This document shows, piece by piece, positions 44,458-54,600 of a stretch of DNA of 64,000 nt. The position numbers and the translations under genes are program-made. The stretch is from Clostridium sp. UBA699 (GTDB lineage Bacteria > Bacillota > Clostridia > Clostridiales > Clostridiaceae): positions 62,001 through 126,000 of the forward strand of contig DBML01000023.1 of NCBI GenBank assembly GCA_002298915.1, given 5' to 3'. Position 1 is the first letter of the stretch. The number at the start of each line of letters is the position of its first letter. The notes under the pieces were generated by a model. It saw only the letters and a list, made by a program, of their open reading frames with translations. It made no database searches and was not told the DNA's origin.

Positions 44458-45201
44458 ATGAGGATAGACGGAAGGAAACTTGATCAGGCCAGGCCGATCA
44501 GGATAACAAGGAGCTACACAAAATACGCGGAAGGCTCGGTGCTCATAGAGGCGGGCGAGACGAAGGTCATATGCACAGCGTCGATCGAGGACAAGGTGCC
44601 TGCGTTCCTTAAGGGCAAAGGCGAAGGCTGGATCACCTGCGAGTACAACATGATACCCAGGGCAACGCATACGAGGAAGCCGAGGGACATATCAAGGGGC
44701 AAGCTGGACGGAAGGACCATGGAGATACAGAGGCTCATCGGGAGGGCGCTCAGGTCGGTTGTGGACCTGAAGGCCATCGGGGAGAGGACAATATGGATAG
44801 ACTGCGACGTGATACAGGCCGACGGCGGCACCAGGACATCGTCCATAACCGGAGCCTTCGTTGCCCTTGTGGACGCGGTCAACAAGATACACAAGCAGAC
44901 GCCTTTTGCGGTGTACCCGATAAGGGAGTTCGTCAGCGCGATAAGCGTAGGCGTGGTCAACGGTGAGAAGATGGTGGACCTGTGCTACGAGGAGGACTCG
45001 AAGGCCAAGGTGGACATGAACATCATAATGACAGACGCAGGCGAATTCGTGGAGATACAGGGTACTGGCGAGGAAAGCCCGTTCAGCAGGTCCGAGCTGA
45101 ACGACCTTCTCGCCCTGGGAGAAAAGGGGATAAAGCAGGTCATACAGGTCCAGAAGGACACGCTGAAGATGGATTCGCTCTGGATAGGCACGGGAGCGTA
45201 G
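44458..45201 (+). CDS. rph: Ribonuclease PH
   Basis: 247 residues. MRIDGRKLDQARPIRI, YNMIPRATHTRKPRD, GRTMEIQRLIGRALRS and DVIQADGGTRTSSITGA are RNase PH hallmarks, including the phosphate-binding Arg/Thr segment (GGTRTS). It trims tRNA 3' ends by phosphorolysis. First of a three-gene operon; the tRNA operon follows 1.2 kb downstream. Confidence 0.97.
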   Translation: MRIDGRKLDQARPIRITRSYTKYAEGSVLIEAGETKVICTASIEDKVPAFLKGKGEGWITCEYNMIPRATHTRKPRDISRGKLDGRTMEIQRLIGRALRSVVDLKAIGERTIWIDCDVIQADGGTRTSSITGAFVALVDAVNKIHKQTPFAVYPIREFVSAISVGVVNGEKMVDLCYEEDSKAKVDMNIIMTDAGEFVEIQGTGEESPFSRSELNDLLALGEKGIKQVIQVQKDTLKMDSLWIGTGA

Positions 45202-45204
45202 GCT

Positions 45205-45810
45205 ATGAGAAGGCTAATAGTTGCGAGCAACAATGCGCATAAAATAAAAGAGATTAAGGAAATACTGAAGGGCATCCCTCTGGAGGTGCTTTCCCTCAGG
45301 GAGGCCGGGGTGGATGCGGACGTAGAGGAGACGGGCAGCACGTTCCTCGAGAACGCGTTCCTGAAGGCTAAGGGCATATGGTCCATGGTGGACGATGCAA
45401 TGGTGCTGGCGGACGACTCAGGCCTCTCTGTGGAGGTCCTGGGGGGCGCACCAGGCATTTACTCCGCAAGGTTCGCAGGAGAGCACGGCAACGACAGGAA
45501 AAACAACGAGAAGCTCCTTGGCCTCCTGGCCGGAAAGGAAGGGCAGGAGAGGCGCGCAAGCTTCGTATGCGCCATGGTCCTGGTCACAGAGGACGGCAGG
45601 GAGATAGACGTCGAGGGCAGGATAGACGGCATCGTTGCGGAAGCGGAGAGAGGCTCTAACGGCTTCGGCTATGATCCCGTGTTCTACCTGGAGGAGTACG
45701 GAAAGACCTTCGCGGAGATGGACAGCGATACGAAGAATAGGATAAGCCACAGGGCCAACGCGCTGTCCAAACTGAAGCTTGAGCTGCAGAAGCTACTGGG
45801 GGTGGGATAG
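45205..45810 (+). CDS. rdgB: XTP/dITP diphosphatase (Ham1/RdgB)
   Basis: 201 residues. LIVASNNAHKIKEIKEIL, ETGSTFLENAFLKAKG, VLADDSGLSVEVLGGAPGIY and SNGFGYDPVFYL are the family signature; it removes non-canonical purine nucleotides. It starts 3 bp after rph and overlaps no other gene. Confidence 0.97.
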   Translation: MRRLIVASNNAHKIKEIKEILKGIPLEVLSLREAGVDADVEETGSTFLENAFLKAKGIWSMVDDAMVLADDSGLSVEVLGGAPGIYSARFAGEHGNDRKNNEKLLGLLAGKEGQERRASFVCAMVLVTEDGREIDVEGRIDGIVAEAERGSNGFGYDPVFYLEEYGKTFAEMDSDTKNRISHRANALSKLKLELQKLLGVG

Positions 45811-45811
45811 G

Positions 45812-46282
45812 TTGCTTATTGGCGTTATCAGCGATACGCACAAGTACAACTGGGTCATCGAGGAAGCCGTGAAGAAGATGGGCGAGGTGGACATGATCAT
45901 CCACCTCGGCGACAACGTGCAGGATGCGGAGGAGATTGCTAAATACTTCAAGGGCAGGATAATCAGCGTCAAGGGCAACTGCGACCTGTCTAAGGCCGCG
46001 CCCTTGGAGCTTGTCGAGGAGATAGGGGGCAAGAAGTTCCTCATCACTCACGGGCACAGGTACGACGTCAAGACGACGCTCACAAGGCTAAAATTCAAGG
46101 CGCTGGAGGTTGGCGCCGACGTGGTGCTTTTCGGTCACACCCACATAGCGGGAATAGCGTTCGAGGACGGCATATGGTTCGTGAACCCTGGCAGCCCTGC
46201 TGTTCCAAGGGACAGCCTGTTCAGCGTGGCTCTGATCAAGCTGGAGGGCGAGCATGTGAAAGCAAGCCTTGTGGAGCTGTGA
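45812..46282 (+). CDS. YfcE/MJ0936-type metallophosphoesterase
   Basis: 156 residues. Metal motifs in order: GVISDTHKYN, IIHLGDNVQD, VKGNCDLS, LITHGHRYDV and VLFGHTHIAG. A small phosphodiesterase of unknown natural substrate. It starts at a TTG after GGGGGTGGGATAGG, directly after the rdgB stop; a longer reading into rdgB is less likely. Confidence 0.92.
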   Translation: MLIGVISDTHKYNWVIEEAVKKMGEVDMIIHLGDNVQDAEEIAKYFKGRIISVKGNCDLSKAAPLELVEEIGGKKFLITHGHRYDVKTTLTRLKFKALEVGADVVLFGHTHIAGIAFEDGIWFVNPGSPAVPRDSLFSVALIKLEGEHVKASLVEL

Positions 46283-46327
46283 TTCTGAAATGAAGAAAAA
46301 AAGCCCGAAAAAATATCGATTTATCTA

Positions 46328-46356
46328 TTGACGAAAAAGGATATATCATGTACAAT
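46328..46356 (+). promoter_or_regulatory. tRNA operon promoter
   Basis: TTGACG (46328-46333), a 17-bp spacer and TACAAT (46351-46356), about 60 bp before the first tRNA. Confidence 0.8.
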
Positions 46357-46414
46357 AATTTATGTCGCTGAGGAGTTGGCGAGAGTTTGAAAGTAAGCGC
46401 AATAGGCGTATAAT

Positions 46415-46490
46415 CGGGGTGTGGCGCAGCTGGGAGCGCGCGTGGTTTGGGACCATGAGGTCGCAGGTTCAATCCCTGTCACCCCGACCA
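46415..46490 (+). tRNA. tRNA-Pro (TGG)
   Basis: Acceptor CGGGGTG/CACCCCG with encoded CCA; anticodon loop TTTGGGA. First of three identical Pro copies. Confidence 0.97.
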
Positions 46491-46526
46491 CTTTTAAAAC
46501 TCAACAACTATTCGGTAAACAAATAC

Positions 46527-46602
46527 CGGGGTGTGGCGCAGCTGGGAGCGCGCGTGGTTTGGGACCATGAGGTCGCAGGTTCAATCCCTGTCACCCCGAC
46601 CA
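46527..46602 (+). tRNA. tRNA-Pro (TGG), copy 2
   Basis: Same sequence as the first copy; CCA encoded. Confidence 0.97.
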
Positions 46603-46605
46603 CCT

Positions 46606-46679
46606 GCGGGTGTAACTCAATGGTAGAGTGCTAGCCTTCCAAGCTAGTTACGAGGGTTCGATTCCCTTCACCCGCTCCA
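46606..46679 (+). tRNA. tRNA-Gly (TCC)
   Basis: Anticodon stem CTAGC/GCTAG with loop CTTCCAA; CCA encoded. It opens the first copy of the duplicated block. Confidence 0.97.
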
Positions 46680-46683
46680 ATAC

Positions 46684-46760
<77 letters not shown>

Positions 46761-46769
46761 ATATAATAT

Positions 46770-46845
46770 GCGCGTTTAGCTCAGTCGGTAGAGCACCTGA
46801 CTCTTAATCAGGGTGCCCGGGGTTCGAGTCCCCGACCGCGCACCA
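46770..46845 (+). tRNA. tRNA-Lys (CTT)
   Basis: Loop CTCTTAA. Acceptor GCGCGTT/ACCGCGC has a T-C mismatch at position 6-67. Confidence 0.93.
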
Positions 46846-46848
46846 TAT

Positions 46849-46925
46849 GGTGGACGTAGTTCAGTTGGTAGAGCGCCAGATTGTGGTTCTGGTTGTCGTG
46901 GGTTCGAGTCCCATCGTCCACCCCA
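46849..46925 (+). tRNA. tRNA-His (GTG)
   Basis: Loop TTGTGGT; the extra 5' G (46849) faces the C discriminator, the tRNA-His identity feature. Confidence 0.97.
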
Positions 46926-46937
46926 TTACTTTTTTAT

Positions 46938-47013
46938 GGTTCACTAGCTCAGTCGGTAGAGCACATGACTTTTAATCATGTTGTCCGGGGTTCGATTCCC
47001 CGGTGAGCCACCA
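46938..47013 (+). tRNA. tRNA-Lys (TTT)
   Basis: Stem CATGA/TCATG with loop CTTTTAA; CCA encoded. Confidence 0.97.
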
Positions 47014-47029
47014 CAATTCCTTTTAATGT

Positions 47030-47113
47030 GCAGGCGTGGCGGAATTGGCAGACGCACTAGACTTAGGATCTAGCGCCAACGGCATGAAGGTTCAAGTCCT
47101 TTCGCCTGCACCA
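47030..47113 (+). tRNA. tRNA-Leu (TAG)
   Basis: Loop CTTAGGA and a long class II variable arm; CCA encoded. Confidence 0.97.
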
Positions 47114-47121
47114 TATATTCT

Positions 47122-47196
47122 GCGGGAGTGGCTCAGTGGTAGAGCGTCACCTTGCCAAGGTGAACGTCGCGAGTTCGAATCTCGTCTTCCGCTCCA
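47122..47196 (+). tRNA. tRNA-Gly (GCC)
   Basis: Stem TCACC/GGTGA with loop TTGCCAA; CCA encoded. Confidence 0.97.
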
Positions 47197-47204
47197 ATGG
47201 TGCA

Positions 47205-47226
47205 TCCTCATCGGGAAACCGGTGAG
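47205..47226 (+). other. Spacer hairpin inside the tRNA operon
   Basis: CCTCATCGG-GAAA-CCGGTGAGG, a 9-bp stem with one wobble. It has no T-run, so it is more likely a processing or stabilising element than a terminator. It marks the junction between the two copies of the duplicated block. Confidence 0.45.
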
Positions 47227-47259
47227 GATTGTCCATAAAACCATAAGAAAGCCTTATCT

Positions 47260-47333
47260 GCGGGTGTAACTCAATGGTAGAGTGCTAGCCTTCCAAGCTA
47301 GTTACGAGGGTTCGATTCCCTTCACCCGCTCCA
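47260..47333 (+). tRNA. tRNA-Gly (TCC), copy 2
   Basis: Identical to the 46606 copy; opens the second block copy. Confidence 0.97.
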
Positions 47334-47337
47334 TTTT

Positions 47338-47414
<77 letters not shown>

Positions 47415-47421
47415 CTAACAT

Positions 47422-47497
47422 GCGCGCTTAGCTCAGTCGGTAGAGCACCTGACTCTTAATCAGGGTGCCCGGGGTTCGAGTCCCCGATCGCGCACCA
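47422..47497 (+). tRNA. tRNA-Lys (CTT), copy 2
   Basis: Differs from copy 1 in the acceptor: GCGCGCT/ATCGCGC, so the 6-67 mismatch is C-T instead of T-C. Confidence 0.93.
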
Positions 47498-47505
47498 TTT
47501 TTTTT

Positions 47506-47582
47506 GGTGGACGTAGTTCAGTTGGTAGAGCGCCAGATTGTGGTTCTGGTTGTCGTGGGTTCGAGTCCCATCGTCCACCCCA
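47506..47582 (+). tRNA. tRNA-His (GTG), copy 2
   Basis: Same as the 46849 copy, with the extra 5' G at 47506. Confidence 0.97.
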
Positions 47583-47591
47583 CATAAAATT

Positions 47592-47666
47592 TGGGATGTC
47601 GCCAAGCGGTAAGGCACCACACTTTGACTGTGGTATGCGTAGGTTCGAATCCTGCCATCCCAGCCA
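47592..47666 (+). tRNA. tRNA-Gln (TTG)
   Basis: Acceptor TGGGATG/CATCCCA, loop CTTTGAC; CCA encoded. Present only in the second block copy. Confidence 0.96.
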
Positions 47667-47680
47667 TTTTTTTTTATCTT

Positions 47681-47756
47681 GGTTCACTAGCTCAGTCGGT
47701 AGAGCACATGACTTTTAATCATGTTGTCCGGGGTTCGATTCCCCGGTGAGCCACCA
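47681..47756 (+). tRNA. tRNA-Lys (TTT), copy 2
   Basis: Identical to the 46938 copy. Confidence 0.97.
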
Positions 47757-47771
47757 CTTTTTACATACTGT

Positions 47772-47855
47772 GCAGGCGTGGCGGAATTGGCAGACGCACT
47801 AGACTTAGGATCTAGCGCCAACGGCATGAAGGTTCAAGTCCTTTCGCCTGCACCA
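47772..47855 (+). tRNA. tRNA-Leu (TAG), copy 2
   Basis: Identical to the 47030 copy. Confidence 0.97.
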
Positions 47856-47864
47856 TCACAATTT

Positions 47865-47938
47865 GCGGGTGTAACTCAATGGTAGAGTGCTAGCCTTCCA
47901 AGCTAGTTACGAGGGTTCGATTCCCTTCACCCGCTCCA
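47865..47938 (+). tRNA. tRNA-Gly (TCC), copy 3
   Basis: Identical to copies 1 and 2. Confidence 0.97.
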
Positions 47939-47945
47939 TGATTTC

Positions 47946-48021
47946 CGGGGTGTGGCGCAGCTGGGAGCGCGCGTGGTTTGGGACCATGAGGTCGCAGGTT
48001 CAATCCCTGTCACCCCGACCA
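47946..48021 (+). tRNA. tRNA-Pro (TGG), copy 3
   Basis: Same as the two copies at the front of the operon. Confidence 0.97.
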
Positions 48022-48024
48022 CCC

Positions 48025-48098
48025 GCGGGTGTAACTCAATGGTAGAGTGCCAGCCTTCCAAGCTGGTTACGAGGGTTCGATTCCCTTCACCCGCTCCA
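48025..48098 (+). tRNA. tRNA-Gly (TCC), copy 4
   Basis: Differs from the other copies by a compensated change in the anticodon stem (CCAGC/GCTGG instead of CTAGC/GCTAG). Confidence 0.97.
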
Positions 48099-48126
48099 CT
48101 ACAAATGTTATAATGTTCATATATAT

Positions 48127-48203
48127 GCACCCATAGCTCAGCTGGATAGAGTCACGGACTTCGAATCCGGGGGTCGCAGGTTCGAATCCTGTTGGGTGCA
48201 CCA
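48127..48203 (+). tRNA. tRNA-Arg (TCG)
   Basis: Acceptor GCACCCA/TGGGTGC, loop CTTCGAA; CCA encoded. Its 3' 28 bp (48176-48203) resemble a fragment at 61178-61205, so it may be the attachment gene of the RHS region. Confidence 0.97.
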
Positions 48204-48219
48204 AAACCTTTGAAGAATC

Positions 48220-48254
48220 AAGGCTTCTGCTATTAAGGCAGGGGCCTTTTTTGC
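48220..48254 (+). terminator. tRNA operon terminator
   Basis: AAGGCTTCTGC pairs with GCAGGGGCCTT (two wobbles), ending in TTTTTT. Confidence 0.85.
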
Positions 48255-48604
48255 ATTCTTAGGTTCAACGCATATGCAGTAAATTGGAAAACAGCATATC
48301 TGACAACAGCTCACATTGGTAATACCGGAGCCAAATTGATATGCTCCGGTCTATGGGTTTTTCTTGTGTAGCATACTTATAGGGCTGCTTTTGAACTCAG
48401 AATAATTTATAAAGGTAACATGCAAGCGCAAGAGGCTGCGCTATCAAAAATATTATTACCTTAGATACTACTCTTATCAGAGACACAAATGTACTTTGTG
48501 GTATTTTTGTGTGAATTATGTAAATAAATTATGTACATAATTTTTAATTTATGATAAATTATTATCAAAAGAATTTTTGCAAAATTTAGAAAAGGGGGAA
48601 AGCT
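48255..48604. other. Leader region of the RHS gene
   Basis: No gene. It contains a terminator-like hairpin (ACCGGAGC 48324-48331 with 48343-48350, then TTTTTC) and an 18-bp palindrome at 48526-48543. Confidence 0.6.
48526..48543. promoter_or_regulatory. 18-bp palindrome before the RHS gene
   Basis: AAATTATGTACATAATTT is a perfect palindrome, with a further AATTATGTA half-site at 48514-48522. It lies 60 bp before the start codon and looks like a regulator binding site. Confidence 0.5.
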
Positions 48605-51600
48605 ATGGAGAAGGTGAAGAAAATCATTGCAACTGCTTTGGTTTTTGTATTCATGTCATCATTAATACCAGCGAATGTATACGCGGCAAGTTCAAAAGAC
48701 AGTAAGAATGATCTTAAAGATGCTGATTTCAGCACATCATCTCTTGGGAAAATTGTAGGGGAAGCGACGGAAAAGAGAGAAAAGCAAACTAAGGTGTACC
48801 GCAAAGATGATGGAAGTTTCGAAGCAGTAATATACGACTCAGCTATCCATTATAAGGATGCTCAAGGGGATTGGAAAGATATTGACAACAGTTTAGAAGA
48901 TGCAAATGATACAAATGGGAATGGTATCCTTAAAAATAAGGATAACTCGTTTGCTTTAGAAATCTCCAAGAATGCCAAATCGGACAAGCTTGTCAATATC
49001 AAAAAGGATGGATATGAACTAGCGTGGAATATCGAAATGCCGGAGCCGGTTCAGACAGATACGACTAACCTCAGCAGTGGCGATAAAGCAATTACTAACT
49101 CTTACATAGTAGCTGGCAGTGACAGTTCTCCTGAACCTCAAGGCGGAACCAATTTAGTCTCGGCTTCCGTTGAACAAGTAGATGAGGCTAATGTTCAAAG
49201 CAAAATAGATAAGGTAGCGCAGGACAAGGCTGCAAAGACCCAGGGCTATGAAAAACTGTCGGACTCAAAAAAAACCGAGGTCCTGCAGATTACTAAATAC
49301 AATGAAGAACAGAAAACTCTTAGGAAGGTTTCGTCAGCAGTAGAATTCAAGAACATATTCAATAATATTGACGTGGACTATGTCCTGAAAGGGGATACTG
49401 TTAAAGAAAACATAGTCATTAACAAAGCAATAGATAGCCCCATATTCAAATTCAATCTTAGTGTCAAGAATCTGGTGCCTAAATTGGACAGAAACAATAA
49501 CATTGTTTTTTATGATGAGAAGAATCCGGACAAAGTAGTGTACATAATGCAAGCTCCATTTATGTTTGACTCAAATAAGGAAAGCAGCAGCAATATTGAA
49601 ATTTCCTTGGAAAAAGGCACTGTGGGATACATACTTACTGTTAAGCCGGATGCTGCGTGGTTGAGCGACGCTAGCAGGGCATATCCAGTAACCATTGATC
49701 CTAACGTATCGACTTCTGTTGATCCAAACAGCATCAAGGATGCATTTGTTTCATCAGCGGCGCCAGACACAAACTATTACTTGAGCGCATGGCTGAAAAC
49801 AGGATATGGTTCGACGTCTGCCGTTGACAGGACCTTTATCAAGTTTACAAACCTGCCGCAGATCACGTCAAGCGAGATGGTAACAGATGCTTGGCTGGAA
49901 GTTGTTTGCGATAGTACTGAGGGTGCATATGTCAATGTTCATGAGGTTTTGGGCAATTGGGATTCAACCAGCATAACCTGGAACAATCAGCCATCATACA
50001 ACAGCGTAATCGAAGATTATCAACAGATAACGACAGAAAACACAGCATATTACTGGAATATAACAAATATTGTTAAAAAATGGTATTCCGGTAATACCAA
50101 CTTCGGGCTCACTATAAAAGCAAACTATGAAGGCGCAGGAGATTACAGTGACTTTTATTCCTCTGATCAGGCATACGACTATTTGAGGCCTCAGGCATCG
50201 ATAACCTATGTCAGCAACATTGGCCTCGAAAGTTACTGGGCATATCACTCAGCTGAAGCGGGGAGAGCTGGAACAGGATACACGAATGATTATAATGGAA
50301 ATCTTATTTATATTCACGATGACTTAAGCATGAACGGAGCAAGGATGCCTGTTAAAATCAACCATGTATACAATAGTTCCGAAGCAAAGTACAATAACTG
50401 GAGTGGGCAGTGGATGGGTGCTGGCTGGACAATGAACGTAATGCAGAGAGTGGATCGCAAACAGATAGGAAGCACCTATTACTGGATATACACCGACGAG
50501 GATGCGACAAAACACTACTTTGTGGACAATGGAGCTGCAGAACTAAAAGACGAACTGAACTTAGGTTATACCTTCTCAACGGATATATCAGGATACCATT
50601 ATATTAAAGATAAGTCAGACAATAAATTGAAGTTCTATTGGAACGGATACCTCTACGGCATAATCGACAACAATGCGAATGAAATGCATGCTGATTGGAG
50701 TGACGCCCCAGGCACTGGAGTTAAGATGCTGACAACTCTCACAGACGGTGCAGGCAGGGTTACAACCCTTGGGTATGACAATAACGGAGTATTGCTATCC
50801 ATAACAGATCCTTCTGATAGGTCAACGTGGTTTAGCTATGATACGCAATCATATCAAAAACTAATTAGAATAACTTATCCTGACGGCAAAGTTACAAATT
50901 TTACATATGATTCAAATTACAGATTGACTGAAGCAACTAACTTTGACGGAACAAAGCTCACCTATAACTATTACAGCAATTCTCCAAACCGTGTAAAAAA
51001 AGTGGTGGAGTCAAACGGCGACCTAATTGGTGAGGAATTAAACTTCGAATATGGCAATAATGTCACAACCATGACGAATTATAACGGGAGAAAGAATATT
51101 TACCAGTTCAACAACTCCGGAAAAACGGTTTGTGTGCTTGATGCAGATGGAAACGCTAGTTATTCCGACTACGCGGACAGCTCAAACATAAGCAAGAGCA
51201 CCCTGGAGTCGAAACTCCAAAAGACACAAACTAATTACATCGCAAATCATAATATGGAAATTGATAGCTACTGGACTCCGTGTAGCTGGGGTGGAGCAGC
51301 TGGTACACAGAGTTATACGACTGAAGATAAATATTTTGGAAACAAGTCAATGAAAATCAGCAGCACATCAACAAGTGGAGGACGGGACTATGAGCAGTAC
51401 GGCATTCAGCTTGCAAAGGGAAAGACATACACTTTTTCGGGATATGTCAAGACTTCAGGCGTTTCAGAGGGCAGCGATGCAGGTGCAGCTTTATTTGTTG
51501 GCTACAAGGATGCGAGCGGCGCAACCCTGTATTCCAAAAAATATGTTACCGGAACCACAGACTGGCACAGGGAAGAGTTGCAGTTTACAATCCCTGAAAA

Positions 51601-54600
51601 TGCCCAAAGCAGCACAGTTTTTCTCGGCTGTCAAATCATTGGAGCAACTGGAACAGCTTATTTTGATTGCGTGCAGTTGGAATCTGGAAGTATTGCGAAC
51701 AGGTACAATCTTATTGAAAATCCTGACTTCGGTTTCGGGACTTCGTTTTGGACGAAAAATGATCAGTGCACTGAATGGGATTCTGTGACAACGGCTTTGT
51801 CCGATCATCCTTCTACCTTTGATCTCAATGGATTTCTATTTATCGGGCAGCCTGACAAGAGGAAAAACCTGCTTCAGACCGTGAACGTATCAGGTAAAGC
51901 AGGTGACACATTAGTTCTTGGAGGCTGGGCAAAAGCTTTTTCTGCACCGATATACTCTTCCAGGAATTTCAGTTTGACAGTTGGACTTAAGCATTCAGGT
52001 GGAGACTACGAATGGCATGACGCCGCTTTCAATACTGACTCGTCCCAATGGCAGTACCTGTCGAAGCGCATAGTTGCTAACGGCGATTACACTCAGGTGG
52101 CTTACTACCTTGAATACTACAATGACGTAAACAGCGCCATGTTCGACGGAATTCAGCTCTATAAAGAGGAGTTCGGGGACAGCTACGCCTATGACGCAAA
52201 AGGAAACGTCGTTTCAACCGCTGACCTAGGAAAGCAGAATTCATCCTTTGCTTATAATAGCACTAATGACCTTGTGAAATCGACAGATGCTAAAGGAAAC
52301 AATTTCACATACGATTACGACACTAAGCACAACATAACAAAGGGAACAAGTGCACAAAATGTTGTTTATTCATTCTCCTATGACCAATATGGCAATCCGA
52401 CTATGTCCAAAGTGGGGGACGATACAAACGGCTTTATTAAATCAACTGCTACCTATACAACAGGCGGGAATGCAGAAGGCAACTACATGAAAACCATGAC
52501 TGACAGCAGCAACAATACAATTGAAAATACCTGGAATACTGACAAAGGTCTTCTAACCACAGTAAAGGATGCTGCAGGCAAGGATACTACATACTTATAC
52601 TACGATAATGACAATCTAAAATCGGTATCGAAACAAGTGACAGGACTGACTTCGCCTATAACCAACAGCTATACCTATGAGAATGACAGGATAAAGACCA
52701 TAACCCACAACGATTTTTCATACAATTTCGGGTACGATGCATTGGGAAACAACACAACTGTATCAGTAGGATCACAGAATCCACAGACTCTCATAACAAA
52801 CGAATATGAAATAAGATCCAGTAGGCTAAAGAAATCCACTTATGGAAACGGGCAGGAGGTTAGCAACACTTACGATAATCTCGACAGAATAATTAGCAAG
52901 AGCTACGGATCAGAAGTTAGGTCCACTTATCAGTACGATGGCAGCGGAAACCTGGGATTCAAGGATGATAAAGTCAACTCAGTAAGCTTCAGGTACATTT
53001 ACGATCTTGCAGACAGGCTCGTGAATACAATCGACTCACTGGGCAATTCGACTACATTCGATTATGAGGGTGTGAATAATTCTATCACTGGCATCAAGCT
53101 TTGGCACTACTACGGAGATTCCAGGAAATATCACGATGTAGTGGTCCAGCTTTCAAACGATCCGACCTTCAAAACTGGTGTCACAACAGTGTACAACAAC
53201 GATACTGACAACAGCTCAGGGCTTGGAGCGGGAACAAGCGCAGAATATGCAGAATCAAGCACAGGTCTGGCGATAACGGTCAATTCGACAAAGGCAAGGT
53301 ACGTCAGATTCTATTCAAATGGCAGCACTGTGAATGGGTATAATCACTATGTCGAAGCTGAGGTAGATGGAGCATCTGGCAATATGGCTCAGGGAAAATC
53401 TGTAACATCTTCGAATGCTTTCTCAAATCCAAACCGTATAGCAGATGGAATTTCAAATGACTATAATAGCTATTCTGATAGCACTCCTAAATCAGGTCTT
53501 CAGTGGATCCAAATTGATCTGGGCGCACCGACCAACATAGGCAATAACCTGACAAAACTGAAAGAAACAATAGTTGGACAAACCAATCCAATTTCGACAA
53601 GTTATGAGTATGACAAGGACAACAGACCTATAAAAGTTATTCTTAATAAAGGAAGTTATTTAACCAGTGAATATGATGCGCTTGGTAGGCTTACGACAAA
53701 AACACTAACTGACGGGTCAAATTACATTACAAGCTATACTTATTTGCCAGGAGATAGCGGATTAAAAACTACAAAGGTAGGCTCCATAACAAATAATGGG
53801 ACTGCTATTTCATACACTTATGACTGTAACGGTAACATCTCAACCATAACTCAGGGCAGCCAGGTTATAAGCTATGTGTACAACGAGTTGAACGAGGTCA
53901 TAAGGGAAAATAACAAGGTGCTAGATAAGACAATAACATACAGCTACGATGCGGGCGGCAACATAACTAATAAGATAGAATATGCCTATACAACGAATAC
54001 AGATCCGGGTACAGCTACAAAGACAATTACATACAATTATGATTCAACCTGGAAAGATAAAATTGTAAGTTACAAAGTTCTCGAGAACGGACAAGAGACT
54101 AATTACACAATATCTAGTGATGCAATAGGTAATACTACAAACTATAATGGTTGGTCTTATGTATGGGAAGAAGGACGACAGTTAAAGACAGTAAGTGGTA
54201 ATAGTCACAGCATAAGCTATAAATATGATGATTCGGGTATAAGGACACAGAAGATTGTAGACGGAGTAACAACCACCTATCATCTTGTTGGAGACAAGGT
54301 TACTTATGAGAATAATGGCACGGACAAGATTTACTACACCTATGACTCATCAAATGACCTTGTAAGCATGAACTTGAATGGAACAGAATACTACTACATC
54401 AGAAATGCACAGGGAGATATTATTGGACTATTTGACAGTACAGGAACTCAGGTGGTAAGCTATACTTATGATACATGGGGCAAACTGATATCTACAACTG
54501 GAAGTCTTGCAAGTACTGTCGGAGCCAAGAATCCATACAGATACAGAGGATATAGGTATGATGCTGAAACCCAGTTGTATTACCTCCAGAGCAGGTATTA

